Part shown: positions 1 to 6,958 of the stretch, one piece after another
Position numbering within the stretch: position 1 is the stretch's first letter
How the letters are laid out: every line of letters begins with the position of its first letter
Origin: Minisyncoccota bacterium
GTDB taxonomy: Bacteria; Patescibacteriota; Microgenomatia; UBA1400; PJMF01
Assembly (NCBI GenBank): GCA_014728425.1
Contig: WJLO01000036.1
Location: 1-12,400 of the forward strand
Direction of reading: 5' to 3'
Length of the DNA: 12,400 nt
Program-made: the position numbers and the translations under genes
Notes under the pieces: generated by a model
Told to the model about the DNA's origin: nothing
Databases searched by the model: none
The model's input: only the letters and a program-made list of their open reading frames with translations

Positions 1-230
1 CTATTGGAGTGGTAATTGCTCAAATCGTGGAAAACATCTTACGTGATGCCAAAACCGTGTTGCCGGTTTCGATTCCTTTACATGGTTTTTATGATCACCA
101 CGGTGTAGCTTTAAGCGTTCCTTGTGTAGTTGGCCGGAGTGGAGTAGAGGAAACAGTAGAAGTAAAACTTGATTGGGAAGAAAAACAAAAACTGACTCAT
201 TCTGTAAAAACTTTAAAGCAGTTTTTATAA
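1..230 (+). CDS. ldh: L-lactate dehydrogenase, C-terminal part (5' end outside the window)
   Basis: This is the last 75 codons of an NAD-dependent L-lactate dehydrogenase of the LDH/MDH superfamily, a cytosolic enzyme that interconverts pyruvate and lactate to recycle NADH. The open frame enters at base 3 and ends at TAA (228-230); the GTG at 9 is only an internal Val codon. What is visible is the C-terminal catalytic-domain end: IGVVIAQIVENILRD, then TVLPVS, then the block ALSVPCVVGRSGVE, then an acidic and polar helix ending HSVKTLKQFL. The SVPCVVGR block fits LDH better than malate dehydrogenase, but the active-site His and the substrate-specificity loop lie upstream of the window, so malate dehydrogenase cannot be fully excluded. 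It is the only plus-strand gene. Its last 6 bases overlap the 3' end of the convergent DUF2177 gene. Confidence 0.9.
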   Translation, partial: IGVVIAQIVENILRDAKTVLPVSIPLHGFYDHHGVALSVPCVVGRSGVEETVEVKLDWEEKQKLTHSVKTLKQFL

Positions 231-236
231 ACTGCT
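217..236. terminator. Inverted repeat over two convergent stop codons, possible bidirectional terminator
   Basis: AGCAGTTT (217-224) and AAACTGCT (229-236) form a perfect 8-bp stem with a 4-base loop TTAT. The loop holds parts of both stop codons, the lactate dehydrogenase TAA and the DUF2177 TAA. Downstream on the minus strand the sequence is T-rich (TTTAAAGTTTTTAC); on the plus strand there is no T tract. It may terminate the minus-strand transcript and slow the opposing polymerase. Only three of eight pairs are G-C, so its strength is uncertain. Confidence 0.4.
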
Positions 237-602
237 AAAACTAACTACCAACAAAGTTACTAAGCCGCAAACTACTGCTCCCCAAAGCATATCCACCATT
301 AACATTTTTAAGGTAAAGTTTTTTAAAGTAGCATAATTAGTTAAATCATAAACTCCATAGACGATCAGGCCAAAACCAGCACCCCAGAAAAAATTAACCA
401 GCTTTTGCTGACCAGTTTTAGGCAAAACAAACCAAGTAATCCCTAAGGCTAGCAACAAATAAGCTGCTATAGCTGCTGGCCAACGCAGGACCCGGGTAAA
501 ACCAGCTAATTCTTGATCATAGAACTGTCTGGCCAAAAAACCTAACCACACCAAGTCAATCATTAAAAAAGTAACTAAAGTAAGTAAAAACTCTTTGAGC
601 AT
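225..602 (-). CDS. DUF2177 family integral membrane protein
   Basis: This 125-residue hydrophobic protein has about four membrane segments (roughly residues 4-24, 42-60, 71-91 and 99-121). It matches the DUF2177 family by its conserved signatures: an N-terminal MIDLVWLGF (Asp16, Trp19), YDLTNYATL (Asp86, Asn89) in the third segment, and VDMLWG (Asp104, Trp107) in the fourth. Full family length is expected to be about 130 residues, so it looks complete. The biochemical function of the family is not known to me; intramembrane Asp residues recurring in DxxW and YDLTN motifs suggest a conserved polar site inside the bilayer. The ATG at 602 is the only sensible start. There is no Shine-Dalgarno sequence, and the leader is T-rich. 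It has its own candidate promoter in the 125-base gap, so it may be transcribed separately from the gene behind it. Confidence 0.9.
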   Translation of the reverse strand: MLKEFLLTLVTFLMIDLVWLGFLARQFYDQELAGFTRVLRWPAAIAAYLLLALGITWFVLPKTGQQKLVNFFWGAGFGLIVYGVYDLTNYATLKNFTLKMLMVDMLWGAVVCGLVTLLVVSFSSL

Positions 603-633
603 TAAGATTAACTATAAATTAAAAAAAACCAAA

Positions 634-642
634 AGTATAGCA
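634..642 (-). promoter_or_regulatory. Extended -10 promoter candidate for the DUF2177 gene
   Basis: On the minus strand the sequence reads TGC-TATACT, an extended -10 (TGn plus a 5/6 match to TATAAT). No good -35 hexamer sits 16-18 bases upstream, as is common for extended -10 promoters. The predicted transcript start near 627 would give a leader of about 25 bases, beginning with or just after a run of eight T on the coding strand (621-628) and lacking a Shine-Dalgarno site. The inverted repeat at 660-688 ends just upstream, about where a -35 box would lie. Confidence 0.4.
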
Positions 643-659
643 GAGCTTAGCCTTATTTC

Positions 660-688
660 CAGCTGATTTGCTAATCGCCAATCAGCTG
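660..688. repeat. 9-bp perfect inverted repeat in the ProXp-ala / DUF2177 gap
   Basis: CAGCTGATT (660-668) and AATCAGCTG (680-688) are exact reverse complements separated by 11 bases (TGCTAATCGCC). A further GC/GC pair of dinucleotides (670-671 with 677-678) could form inside after one mismatch, leaving a 5-base loop. No T tract follows on either strand, so it is not a standard intrinsic terminator. Its place immediately upstream of the extended -10 box makes an operator or a Rho-independent-like 3' end stabiliser equally possible. The rest of the 603-727 gap holds only A/T-rich sequence. Confidence 0.5.
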
Positions 689-713
689 TATTGATCTCTA
701 CAGAATAAAATCA

Positions 714-731
714 TTAGTAAAATAATACTAA
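714..731 (-). terminator. Weak AT-rich hairpin at the end of the deacylase gene
   Basis: TTAGTA (714-719) and TACTAA (726-731) form a perfect 6-bp stem around a 6-base loop, overlapping the TAG stop of the deacylase gene. On the minus strand it is followed by TGATTTTATTC, only moderately T-rich. It could be a weak terminator, but with a single G-C pair the stem would be unstable, so this is a tentative call. Confidence 0.2.
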
Positions 732-1207
732 AACTGCATTGTTTTGACCTGATGTCCAACCTGACTTAAAAACCGCTGAAACATTTTTTGAGACAACTCT
801 ACAGTAGCGGTGTTGTCATTAGGATGAAAACTAACAACTTGAGCCTCAGCTACTGCTTGGTCAAGATAAACTTCAATAGTCTGCTTAGGATCATTAATCA
901 AGCCAAATGGCGAGACCGAGCCAGGTGTAACTTTTAATTTCTCCTGCAATGACTGCGTGCTTGCAAAAGACAGCCTTTTAACTTGCAAATGCTGGGCCAG
1001 TTTTTTAAGCTGCAGCCGTTTATCTGCTGCAACAATTACTAAAAAATAGCGCTGTTTTTTTTGATCTCTAAGTAGCAAAGTCTTACTAGCAATTCCTGGA
1101 ATACCTTGACAATGTTTTGAAGCTTCTTCACAAGTATAAACTGCTGGATGGCGATGTACCAGATATTTAATTTGCTGCTGGTCAAGAAACTTAAGGACTT
1201 GGTTCAT
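728..1207 (-). CDS. ProXp-ala/YbaK-family aminoacyl-tRNA editing deacylase
   Basis: A 159-residue free-standing editing domain of the YbaK/ProRS-INS superfamily. Members hydrolyse misacylated tRNAs in the cytosol; the closest subgroup by motif is ProXp-ala (also annotated PrdX, 'prolyl-tRNA synthetase associated domain'), which clears Ala-tRNA(Pro). Visible motifs are HPAVYTCEEA (20-29), the Lys42 of SKTLLLRD corresponding to the catalytic lysine of the family, VAADKRLQLKKLA, RLSFAS, the GSVSPFGLIND block, and FHPNDNTATVELS near the C-terminus. Length is normal for the family. Start at ATG 1207, 3 bases after the fpg stop, with no clear Shine-Dalgarno, so translation is probably coupled to fpg. 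It is the fourth gene of the serS-secA-fpg block. The exact substrate (Ala-tRNA(Pro) or another) is inferred from motif resemblance. Confidence 0.9.
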   Translation of the reverse strand: MNQVLKFLDQQQIKYLVHRHPAVYTCEEASKHCQGIPGIASKTLLLRDQKKQRYFLVIVAADKRLQLKKLAQHLQVKRLSFASTQSLQEKLKVTPGSVSPFGLINDPKQTIEVYLDQAVAEAQVVSFHPNDNTATVELSQKMFQRFLSQVGHQVKTMQF

Positions 1208-1210
1208 TTT

Positions 1211-2059
1211 TTACTGCTGGCACTCTGCACAATAATAAGTGCCGCGACCTGCTATTTTAATTTTTTTAATCTCTGCTCCACAGTTAGGGCAAGATTGGCC
1301 AGTTTGACCATAAACTCGTAACTGGTCTTGAAACCGGCCACTTAAACCATCTACATCAACATAATGGCCATCAAAGGTGGTTCCACCAGCTTTAATAGCC
1401 TGATTAATCACTTGCTTCATGGCTTGAAACAACTGCTCAATTTCTGATTTATTAAGCTGATTGGCCGGTCTTAAAGGGCTAACCTGAGCCATGTTTAAAG
1501 CTTCGCAAGCATAAATATTGCCTATTCCCGCTATTACCCGATAATCCATTATCACTTGTTTAATCTTTCGACTAGTTTTTGCTAATTTGCTGATAAAATA
1601 GTCTGCAGTGACATCACTGTCAATAACATCTGGACCATATTTAGCCAACTCTTGCTTTAGTTCTGCTTTAGTCAACAACTTAAGCCAACCAAACACCCGC
1701 ATGTCATTAAAAAATAATTGAGATTGATCAGTAAAGTCAATAATTACTCGAGTATGACTGGTTGGTAATTCTTTGGTCCAATCAGCAGTTGGATGACCGC
1801 CGCCAAGCTTATTTTGACCTTGTAGATAAATTAACTGGCCAGTCATTTTTAAATGAATCAATAAAAATAATTTTGCAGAAAACTTGATGACTAATAACTT
1901 AGCCCGACGACTAACCTCCTGAATAGTTTGATTTTGAAGTTTGGCAGGCTGTCCTGAAAAACTTTTTGATCGTCGCACCTGAACCTGAGCAACAGTTTTA
2001 TCAACTAAAACTTGAGCTAAACGACGCTTTACTGTTTCTACTTCTGGCAACTCTGGCAT
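1211..2059 (-). CDS. mutM: Formamidopyrimidine-DNA glycosylase (Fpg/MutM)
   Basis: A bifunctional DNA glycosylase/AP lyase that removes 8-oxoguanine and formamidopyrimidines in base-excision repair. The mature N-terminus PELPEVETVKR gives the catalytic Pro2 and the Glu3/Glu6 pair. Lys54 in RRAKLLV corresponds to the conserved Lys57 of E. coli, and HLKMTGQL (69-76) carries the DNA-intercalating Met. GIGNIYACEAL is the helix-two-turn-helix signature. A complete C-terminal zinc finger (Cys257, Cys260, Cys277, Cys280) contains the DNA-binding Arg272. At 282 residues it is slightly longer than the usual 270-275. The start is ATG 2059, only 2 bases after the secA stop, with an AAAGGA ribosome site inside the end of secA, so it is surely co-transcribed with secA. 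All catalytic residues are present, so it should be active. Confidence 0.97.
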   Translation of the reverse strand: MPELPEVETVKRRLAQVLVDKTVAQVQVRRSKSFSGQPAKLQNQTIQEVSRRAKLLVIKFSAKLFLLIHLKMTGQLIYLQGQNKLGGGHPTADWTKELPTSHTRVIIDFTDQSQLFFNDMRVFGWLKLLTKAELKQELAKYGPDVIDSDVTADYFISKLAKTSRKIKQVIMDYRVIAGIGNIYACEALNMAQVSPLRPANQLNKSEIEQLFQAMKQVINQAIKAGGTTFDGHYVDVDGLSGRFQDQLRVYGQTGQSCPNCGAEIKKIKIAGRGTYYCAECQQ

Positions 2060-2061
2060 AA

Positions 2062-5022
2062 CTATGATCCTTTATGCGCTGGTGCATCAATCAAACCACA
2101 TTTTTTATACTTTAAACCAGAACCACAAGGGCAAGGGTCATTACGACCAATCTTGACTCGCTTAGAACCAGGCTTGGGTCGAGATTGACCTTGAGCTTGA
2201 CCCAAAGCTTGGGCAAAATCACTGGTTGATCCAGTAGTTTTTTGCGGCACAGCTTGAGCATCAGGCAAACTAGCATCTTTAACTTCTTTAGCTAAACTTT
2301 CATGAATATCTTCTTTTTGCAACTCAACTTGTTCTGGAATAACTGAACGCGGCATTGCCTGTAAAGGATGTACTCTAAAAATCCGACTAACAATAGTGGA
2401 TTCAATATTAGCAATCAAGCTTTCAAACATCGCAAAAGCTTCTTTTTTGTATTCAGACAGCACTGTTTGCTTATCACCTCGCAGCCAAATTCCTTGACGC
2501 AGATTATCCATGGCATCCAAATGCTCCATCCATTTTTCATCAATAGTAGATAAAGTTACCATTCGCTCGATTTGTGCCAACTGTTCTAGCCCTAAAGTCT
2601 TTTCTCGAGCCTGATAAGTTTGTTCTACCACTTTGATCAATTCTGTAGTTAATTCTGCTGGCTTGGTTAACTTGCTTAAATTATCACGCAGTTCGCTCTG
2701 AGACTGATCATTAAAAGGAATAATCTTTACAAACTCTTTAACAATGGCATCATATTCATTATCAGTAAAATTTTGCGGCGCTCTGGTGCTGACAATAGTA
2801 GTAACTTCCTGATTAATATAATCCATGATTTGAGCTCGTAAACCATCTGCTGCTTTTTGTTCATCAGTAGAGACATCACTTTGAGTTAATAAGCGCCGAC
2901 GCCGTTGATAAATAATTTCTCGCTGCTTGTTCATCACATCATCAAACTCAACCAAACGCTTACGCTGATCAAAGAAAAAGCCTTCAACCTTAACCTGAGC
3001 TGATTCAATTGATTTGCTAATCATGGCGTGTTCAATTGGCTGATCTTCTTCAATCTTAAGAAAATCCATTACTTTGGCAATCTGCTCTCCACCAAAAATC
3101 CGCATGATTTCGTCTTCTAAAGAAACAAAGAACTGTGAAGCACCAGGATCACCTTGTCGACCAGCTCGACCACGTAGCTGATTGTCAATTCGCCGTGATT
3201 CATGGCGCTCAGTACCCAAAATATATAATCCTCCAGCATCAACTACTTCGTCATGAGCTTGCTGCCAATCAGCCAAAGCCTTAGCATATTTTTGCAGTTT
3301 GTAATTAGCTGGATTAATTGAAGGAGGCAGGGATAAATCTTGAAACTTTTTAGCTAATTTAGTTTTCTTTTTAATAGTTCTTTTTTTACGGAAATCTTTA
3401 AGTTCTGGTTTAGCTCCACCTAAAACAATATCTACCCCTCGGCCAGCAATGTTGGTAGCCACAGTAATGGCTCCTTTTTTACCAGCATCGGCAATAATAA
3501 AAGCTTCTTTTTCATGATTTTTGGCATTTAACACTTGATGCTTAATGCCTTTACGATTTAATAAATCTGCAATAATTTGATTATGTTCAATAGACCGAGT
3601 GCCAATTAAAATTGGTTGACCAGCTTGATGAATCTTTGCCACCTCGCGCACAATTGCTGAATATTTAGCAGCAGTAGTTTTATAAACTACATCGGCCTTA
3701 TCGTTTCTAATTAAAGGCTTATTAGTAGGCACTGCTAAAACATCTACATCATAAATCTGCTTAAACTCTTCTGCCTCAGTTACTGCTGTGCCGGTCATGC
3801 CTGCTAGTTTTTGATACTGGCGGAAATAGTTTTGAATGGAAATCGTAGCTAAAGTCCGAGATTCTTGTTGAATTGGCACTCCTTCTTTGGCTTCAATAGC
3901 CTGGTGCAAGCCATCAGAATAACGACGGCCATACATTAACCGACCAGTATGCTCATCAACAATAATTACCTGACCTTCACGAACAATATATTCTTTATCG
4001 CGACGATAAAGAGTGTTGGCTTTTAAAGCAGCTTCCACATGGTGAATTGTGTCAAAACTTTCTTCATAAAGATTACTGACATCTAGTTTTTGTTCGATCC
4101 GCTTAACTCCTAAATCAGTTAAAGTTACTGACTTAGTTTTTTCATCAACTTTATAATCGGTGTCTTTCACTAAAGAGCGCACCATTTTGGCATAATCATA
4201 ATATTTTTTAGTAGGCTCGGTATCTGGGGCAGAGATAATCAAGGGAGTGCGGGCTTCATCAATCAAAATCGAGTCTGCCTCATCAATAATGGCAAAATGA
4301 TGAGCATGATCATTGCGCTGCACCATCTGTTTTAATGACTGAACCATGTTATCACGCAGATAATCAAAACCAAACTCATTATTAGTCCCATAAGTAATAT
4401 CTGCAGCATAGGCTTGCTGACGAGTAATCTTAACAAAATGCTCCAAACGCTCATCACCACGAGATTCACTATCTACTTCAGGGTCATAAAGTTTTGCTTG
4501 ATCATGAATAATCACTGCGCTAGACAAACCTAAAAAGTGATAAATCGGCCCCATCCAACCAACACCAATCTCTGCCAAATAATCATTAACAGTTACTAAG
4601 TGTACTCCTTTGCCTAATAAGGCATTAAGGTATAACGGGCAAGTTACTGTTAAAGTTTTACCTTCACCAGTTTTTTGTTCAGTAACATTGCCATAATGTA
4701 AAGCAATGCCAGCTAAAAGCTGCACGTCAAAATGGCGCATTCCTAAAACTCGGCGTGAAGTTTCGCGCACAGTAGCATAAACTTCAGGTAAAAGTTCTTT
4801 TAAAATTTGTTGTTCTGCTGTAGCTAGATCTTGATCATTTTGTTGAGCTTGTTCACGAGCCTGATTGATTTTTTGCTTAAAAACTTTGGTTTGCCCAGCC
4901 AATTGTTTATCAGTTAACTGCTGATATTTAGGCTCTAAATCATTAATTTGCTCAACAATTTGTTGATAATGATCCAGTTTTTTCTGAGTGTTGTCAAAGA
5001 TTTTAGCAAGAAACTTAAACAT
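2062..5022 (-). CDS. secA: Protein translocase ATPase subunit SecA
   Basis: SecA is the ATPase motor that pushes preproteins through SecYEG at the cytoplasmic membrane. The 986 residues (E. coli has 901) include the Walker A TGEGKT (118-123), the DEAD-type Walker B IIDEAD (245-250), GTNNEFGFDYLRDN (212-225), GRGVDI (527-532) and the arginine-finger region RGRAGRQGDPG (617-627). The helical scaffold and wing follow, then a C-terminal zinc-binding tail with Cys964, Cys966 and Cys975. Extra length comes partly from a segment at about 173-202 before AYAADITYG and a very basic stretch at about 544-560. The usual fourth zinc ligand (Cys or His at 976) is Gly, and His983 may replace it. The start is ATG 5022, 9 bases after the serS stop, with no Shine-Dalgarno. 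The next gene, fpg, begins 2 bases beyond its TAG. Confidence 0.98.
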   Translation of the reverse strand: MFKFLAKIFDNTQKKLDHYQQIVEQINDLEPKYQQLTDKQLAGQTKVFKQKINQAREQAQQNDQDLATAEQQILKELLPEVYATVRETSRRVLGMRHFDVQLLAGIALHYGNVTEQKTGEGKTLTVTCPLYLNALLGKGVHLVTVNDYLAEIGVGWMGPIYHFLGLSSAVIIHDQAKLYDPEVDSESRGDERLEHFVKITRQQAYAADITYGTNNEFGFDYLRDNMVQSLKQMVQRNDHAHHFAIIDEADSILIDEARTPLIISAPDTEPTKKYYDYAKMVRSLVKDTDYKVDEKTKSVTLTDLGVKRIEQKLDVSNLYEESFDTIHHVEAALKANTLYRRDKEYIVREGQVIIVDEHTGRLMYGRRYSDGLHQAIEAKEGVPIQQESRTLATISIQNYFRQYQKLAGMTGTAVTEAEEFKQIYDVDVLAVPTNKPLIRNDKADVVYKTTAAKYSAIVREVAKIHQAGQPILIGTRSIEHNQIIADLLNRKGIKHQVLNAKNHEKEAFIIADAGKKGAITVATNIAGRGVDIVLGGAKPELKDFRKKRTIKKKTKLAKKFQDLSLPPSINPANYKLQKYAKALADWQQAHDEVVDAGGLYILGTERHESRRIDNQLRGRAGRQGDPGASQFFVSLEDEIMRIFGGEQIAKVMDFLKIEEDQPIEHAMISKSIESAQVKVEGFFFDQRKRLVEFDDVMNKQREIIYQRRRRLLTQSDVSTDEQKAADGLRAQIMDYINQEVTTIVSTRAPQNFTDNEYDAIVKEFVKIIPFNDQSQSELRDNLSKLTKPAELTTELIKVVEQTYQAREKTLGLEQLAQIERMVTLSTIDEKWMEHLDAMDNLRQGIWLRGDKQTVLSEYKKEAFAMFESLIANIESTIVSRIFRVHPLQAMPRSVIPEQVELQKEDIHESLAKEVKDASLPDAQAVPQKTTGSTSDFAQALGQAQGQSRPKPGSKRVKIGRNDPCPCGSGLKYKKCGLIDAPAHKGS
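2068..2073 (-). promoter_or_regulatory. Shine-Dalgarno site for fpg inside the 3' end of secA
   Basis: On the minus strand AAAGGA lies 8 bases before the fpg ATG and within the last secA codons. It supports the ATG at 2059 as the fpg start and implies translational coupling with secA. It is one of only two clear ribosome-binding sites in the window. Confidence 0.6.
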
Positions 5023-5031
5023 AGGGGTATA

Positions 5032-6309
5032 TTATGCCACAGCAACAGAGTTTGTACCAATCAGTTTTTGCAACACAGCAGGAATTTTGATACTTCCGTC
5101 TTTTTGTTGGTAATTTTCTATTACGGCTGCTAACAGCCGCGGCGTAGCTGCTACAGTATTGTTTAAAGTATAAACATGCTTTAAACTACCATCCTTAGCT
5201 TGATAACGAATATTTAACCTCCGGGCTTGAAAATCATTAAAGTAACTACAAGAATGGGTTTCACGATACTTATTTTGTGCAGGGAACCAGGTTTCTAAAT
5301 CATATTTTTTCCGCTGACCAGCTCCCATATCCCCAGTACACATTAATACTACCTGATAGGGGAGGGCCAAGCTTTGTAAAAGCTCTTCAGCAAACCCTAG
5401 CATTTTTTGATGCCATTGCTGAGTTGCTGTTTCATTAGCAACAGTTAATACTACCTGCTCAACTTTGTTAAACTGATGAACTCGTACTAAACCACGAGTG
5501 TCTCGGCCTCGATCACCAACTTCACGACGAAAACAGGACGAAATACCAGCCATTTTAATAGGTAAGTCTTTATGATTTAAAACTTCATCCATGTAGTAAG
5601 AGGTTAGAGGGACTTCAGCAGTACCAATTAAAACCTTGTTGTCTTGCGTATTATAATGATCTTCTTGACCCCAGGGGAAAAAACCTGTGCCCATTAAAGT
5701 TTTAGGCTTGACCAACACCGGCACTGTCATGGGAGTAAAATCGTGTTTAATCATTAAATTTAAAGCATGTTGTAGCAAGGCTTGTTCCAACAGCACTGCC
5801 TGATTCTTAAGGAAATAGCCCCGAAAGCCAGCTACCTTAACTCCTCGTTTGCTATCTAACCAGTCAAGCTTAGTCATTAACTGATCATGATGTTGAGGCT
5901 GAAAATCAAATGCGGGTTTTTCCCCCCAAGTTTTTATTACTTGATTATCGTTTTCGTTAGTGCCTACAGGGACATCTGAGGCTGGCAAATTAGGAATCTG
6001 CAAGCTCAGTTCTTCTAGTCTGGTTTCTAGTTCTTTTAATTCAGGTTCTAAATCTTTTAACTGTTGTTTAAGTTGCCTACCATGTTCGATTTTATCTGAA
6101 GGCGGCGGCTGACTTTGGCTAACTATTTTTTTAATATCAGCAGCATTTTGATTAATTTGTTGACGAATTTGTTCGGTTTGCTGAATTAATTGACGCCAGC
6201 GTTGATCAATAGTTAGTAATTGATCCACTACCTGATCATCAAGTTGTTTAGCTTGACAAGCCTGTTTCACTTGAGTTGGATTTTGGCGAATAAAGTTAAG
6301 ATCAAGCAT
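5032..6309 (-). CDS. serS: Seryl-tRNA synthetase
   Basis: A class II aminoacyl-tRNA synthetase that charges tRNA(Ser) with serine in the cytosol. The 425-residue protein has the usual length and order. The N-terminal antiparallel coiled coil (about 1-105, Gln/Lys/Leu-rich) grips the long variable arm of tRNA(Ser). The catalytic domain follows, with TAE (230-232) for serine binding, motif 2 FRREVGDRGRDTRG (260-273), and the ATP/serine region around GDMGAGQRKKYDLETW (326-341) and ETHSCSYFNDFQARR. Motif 3 reads NNTVAATPRLLAAVIENYQ instead of the classical NGSGLAVGRTLVAI type; the essential Arg391 is kept. The ATG at 6309 has no Shine-Dalgarno and lies 6 bases from a TATAAT box, so the mRNA may be leaderless. 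secA follows after 9 bases, making this the first gene of the serS-secA-fpg-deacylase block. Confidence 0.97.
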   Translation of the reverse strand: MLDLNFIRQNPTQVKQACQAKQLDDQVVDQLLTIDQRWRQLIQQTEQIRQQINQNAADIKKIVSQSQPPPSDKIEHGRQLKQQLKDLEPELKELETRLEELSLQIPNLPASDVPVGTNENDNQVIKTWGEKPAFDFQPQHHDQLMTKLDWLDSKRGVKVAGFRGYFLKNQAVLLEQALLQHALNLMIKHDFTPMTVPVLVKPKTLMGTGFFPWGQEDHYNTQDNKVLIGTAEVPLTSYYMDEVLNHKDLPIKMAGISSCFRREVGDRGRDTRGLVRVHQFNKVEQVVLTVANETATQQWHQKMLGFAEELLQSLALPYQVVLMCTGDMGAGQRKKYDLETWFPAQNKYRETHSCSYFNDFQARRLNIRYQAKDGSLKHVYTLNNTVAATPRLLAAVIENYQQKDGSIKIPAVLQKLIGTNSVAVA

Positions 6310-6315
6310 GTATTA

Positions 6316-6349
6316 ATTATATAATAACCTTCGTCTAATAATTAACCAA
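6316..6349 (-). promoter_or_regulatory. Promoter candidate for the serS-secA-fpg block
   Basis: On the minus strand TTGGTT (6344-6349) lies 17 bases from TATTAT (6321-6326), which abuts a perfect TATAAT (6316-6321). With either -10, the transcript would start within about 0-5 bases of the serS ATG at 6309, giving a leaderless or near-leaderless message. The -35 is weak (3/6). The remaining gap up to 6400 holds only an imperfect AT-rich palindrome (6363-6385) and no gene. Confidence 0.45.
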
Positions 6350-6400
6350 GAGGCTATTTAAGAATTAAGGTTAACAATCCTAATTGGAAAATAAAAACAA

Positions 6401-6940
6401 TTACTGATTTTTAAAAACTGTAATTAAAAAATCCACGTGTTCTTGAGGACTCTCCTTAATCAATTCAAACCCTTGTTTAATATCCTCACGACTCACCTTG
6501 GCCGCAAAAGATTTATCTTTGAGTTTTTTCTTTACTGATTTATACTTCATGTCTTGAAAACCATTGGGCCTCATCAGTGAAACAGCGTGCATTAAACCAG
6601 CTAGCTCATCACAGGCAAATAAATAACATTCCAACAAGCTTTCGGGATTTTTCCCAGTACGACTAGGCGCATGAGCTTTAATGGCTTGGATTAACTCCTG
6701 GGGATAACCAGCCTCAGGCAAGATCTCTTGTGTAGCTTTATGAGGATGTTCATTGGGATACATTTCCCAATCTAAATCATGCAACAAACCGGCTTGATAC
6801 CAAAGCTCCTTATCTTGACTCAACTTTTGTGCATAAGCTTCCAGTGCTGCAGCTACCATTTCGCAGTGATGAATTAAGCTATTGCTCTTAATATATTTTT
6901 TAAGTAATTTTTGAGCTTGCAATCGAGTGGGGAGAGACAT
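6401..6940 (-). CDS. HD-domain phosphohydrolase-like protein
   Basis: A 179-residue single-domain protein of the HD superfamily, whose members are metal-dependent phosphohydrolases acting on nucleotides, phosphate esters or cyclic nucleotides. The characteristic ligand series is visible: His24/His25 in LIHHCEMV, His54-Asp55 in AGLLHDLDWE, His65/His67 in NEHPHKA, His90 in KAHAP, and Asp111 in FACDELAGL. This HD-type pattern with a following DELAGL helix resembles the uncharacterised 'HD superfamily hydrolase' group of about 180-190 residues rather than RelA/SpoT or HD-GYP proteins. The substrate cannot be told from sequence. The start is ATG 6940, preceded by a purine-rich AAAGAAG that could serve as a weak ribosome site. 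It sits 55 bases behind the MazG-like gene, so a nucleotide-related role is a reasonable inference, no more. Confidence 0.88.
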   Translation of the reverse strand: MSLPTRLQAQKLLKKYIKSNSLIHHCEMVAAALEAYAQKLSQDKELWYQAGLLHDLDWEMYPNEHPHKATQEILPEAGYPQELIQAIKAHAPSRTGKNPESLLECYLFACDELAGLMHAVSLMRPNGFQDMKYKSVKKKLKDKSFAAKVSREDIKQGFELIKESPQEHVDFLITVFKNQ

Positions 6941-6958
6941 ATTATCAACTTCTTTCTA

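Noticed and set aside
9..11. GTG as a start codon for the left-edge plus-strand gene
   Set aside because: The frame is open to the window edge, and the residues before it (Ile-Gly) fit the lactate dehydrogenase helix, so this is an internal codon of a gene cut by the edge.
2368..2553. Plus-strand open frame of 61 codons
   Set aside because: It lies wholly inside secA on the opposite strand, with no ribosome site and no recognisable protein character; secA is certain.
4948..5133. Plus-strand open frame of 61 codons across the secA/serS junction
   Set aside because: Antisense to two well-supported genes and without any protein-like pattern; an antisense shadow.
6363..6385. AT-rich palindrome AATTAAGG / CCTAATT in the HD-serS gap
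   Set aside because: Needs a bulged base and is followed by no T tract; in sequence this A+T-rich it may be chance, so it is only mentioned with the promoter.
6403..6421. Possible terminator at the end of the HD gene, because a T-rich stretch follows its stop
   Set aside because: The apparent arms ACAG and CAGT on the minus strand do not pair; only a zero-loop TTTTT/AAAAA self-match remains, which is not a usable hairpin.
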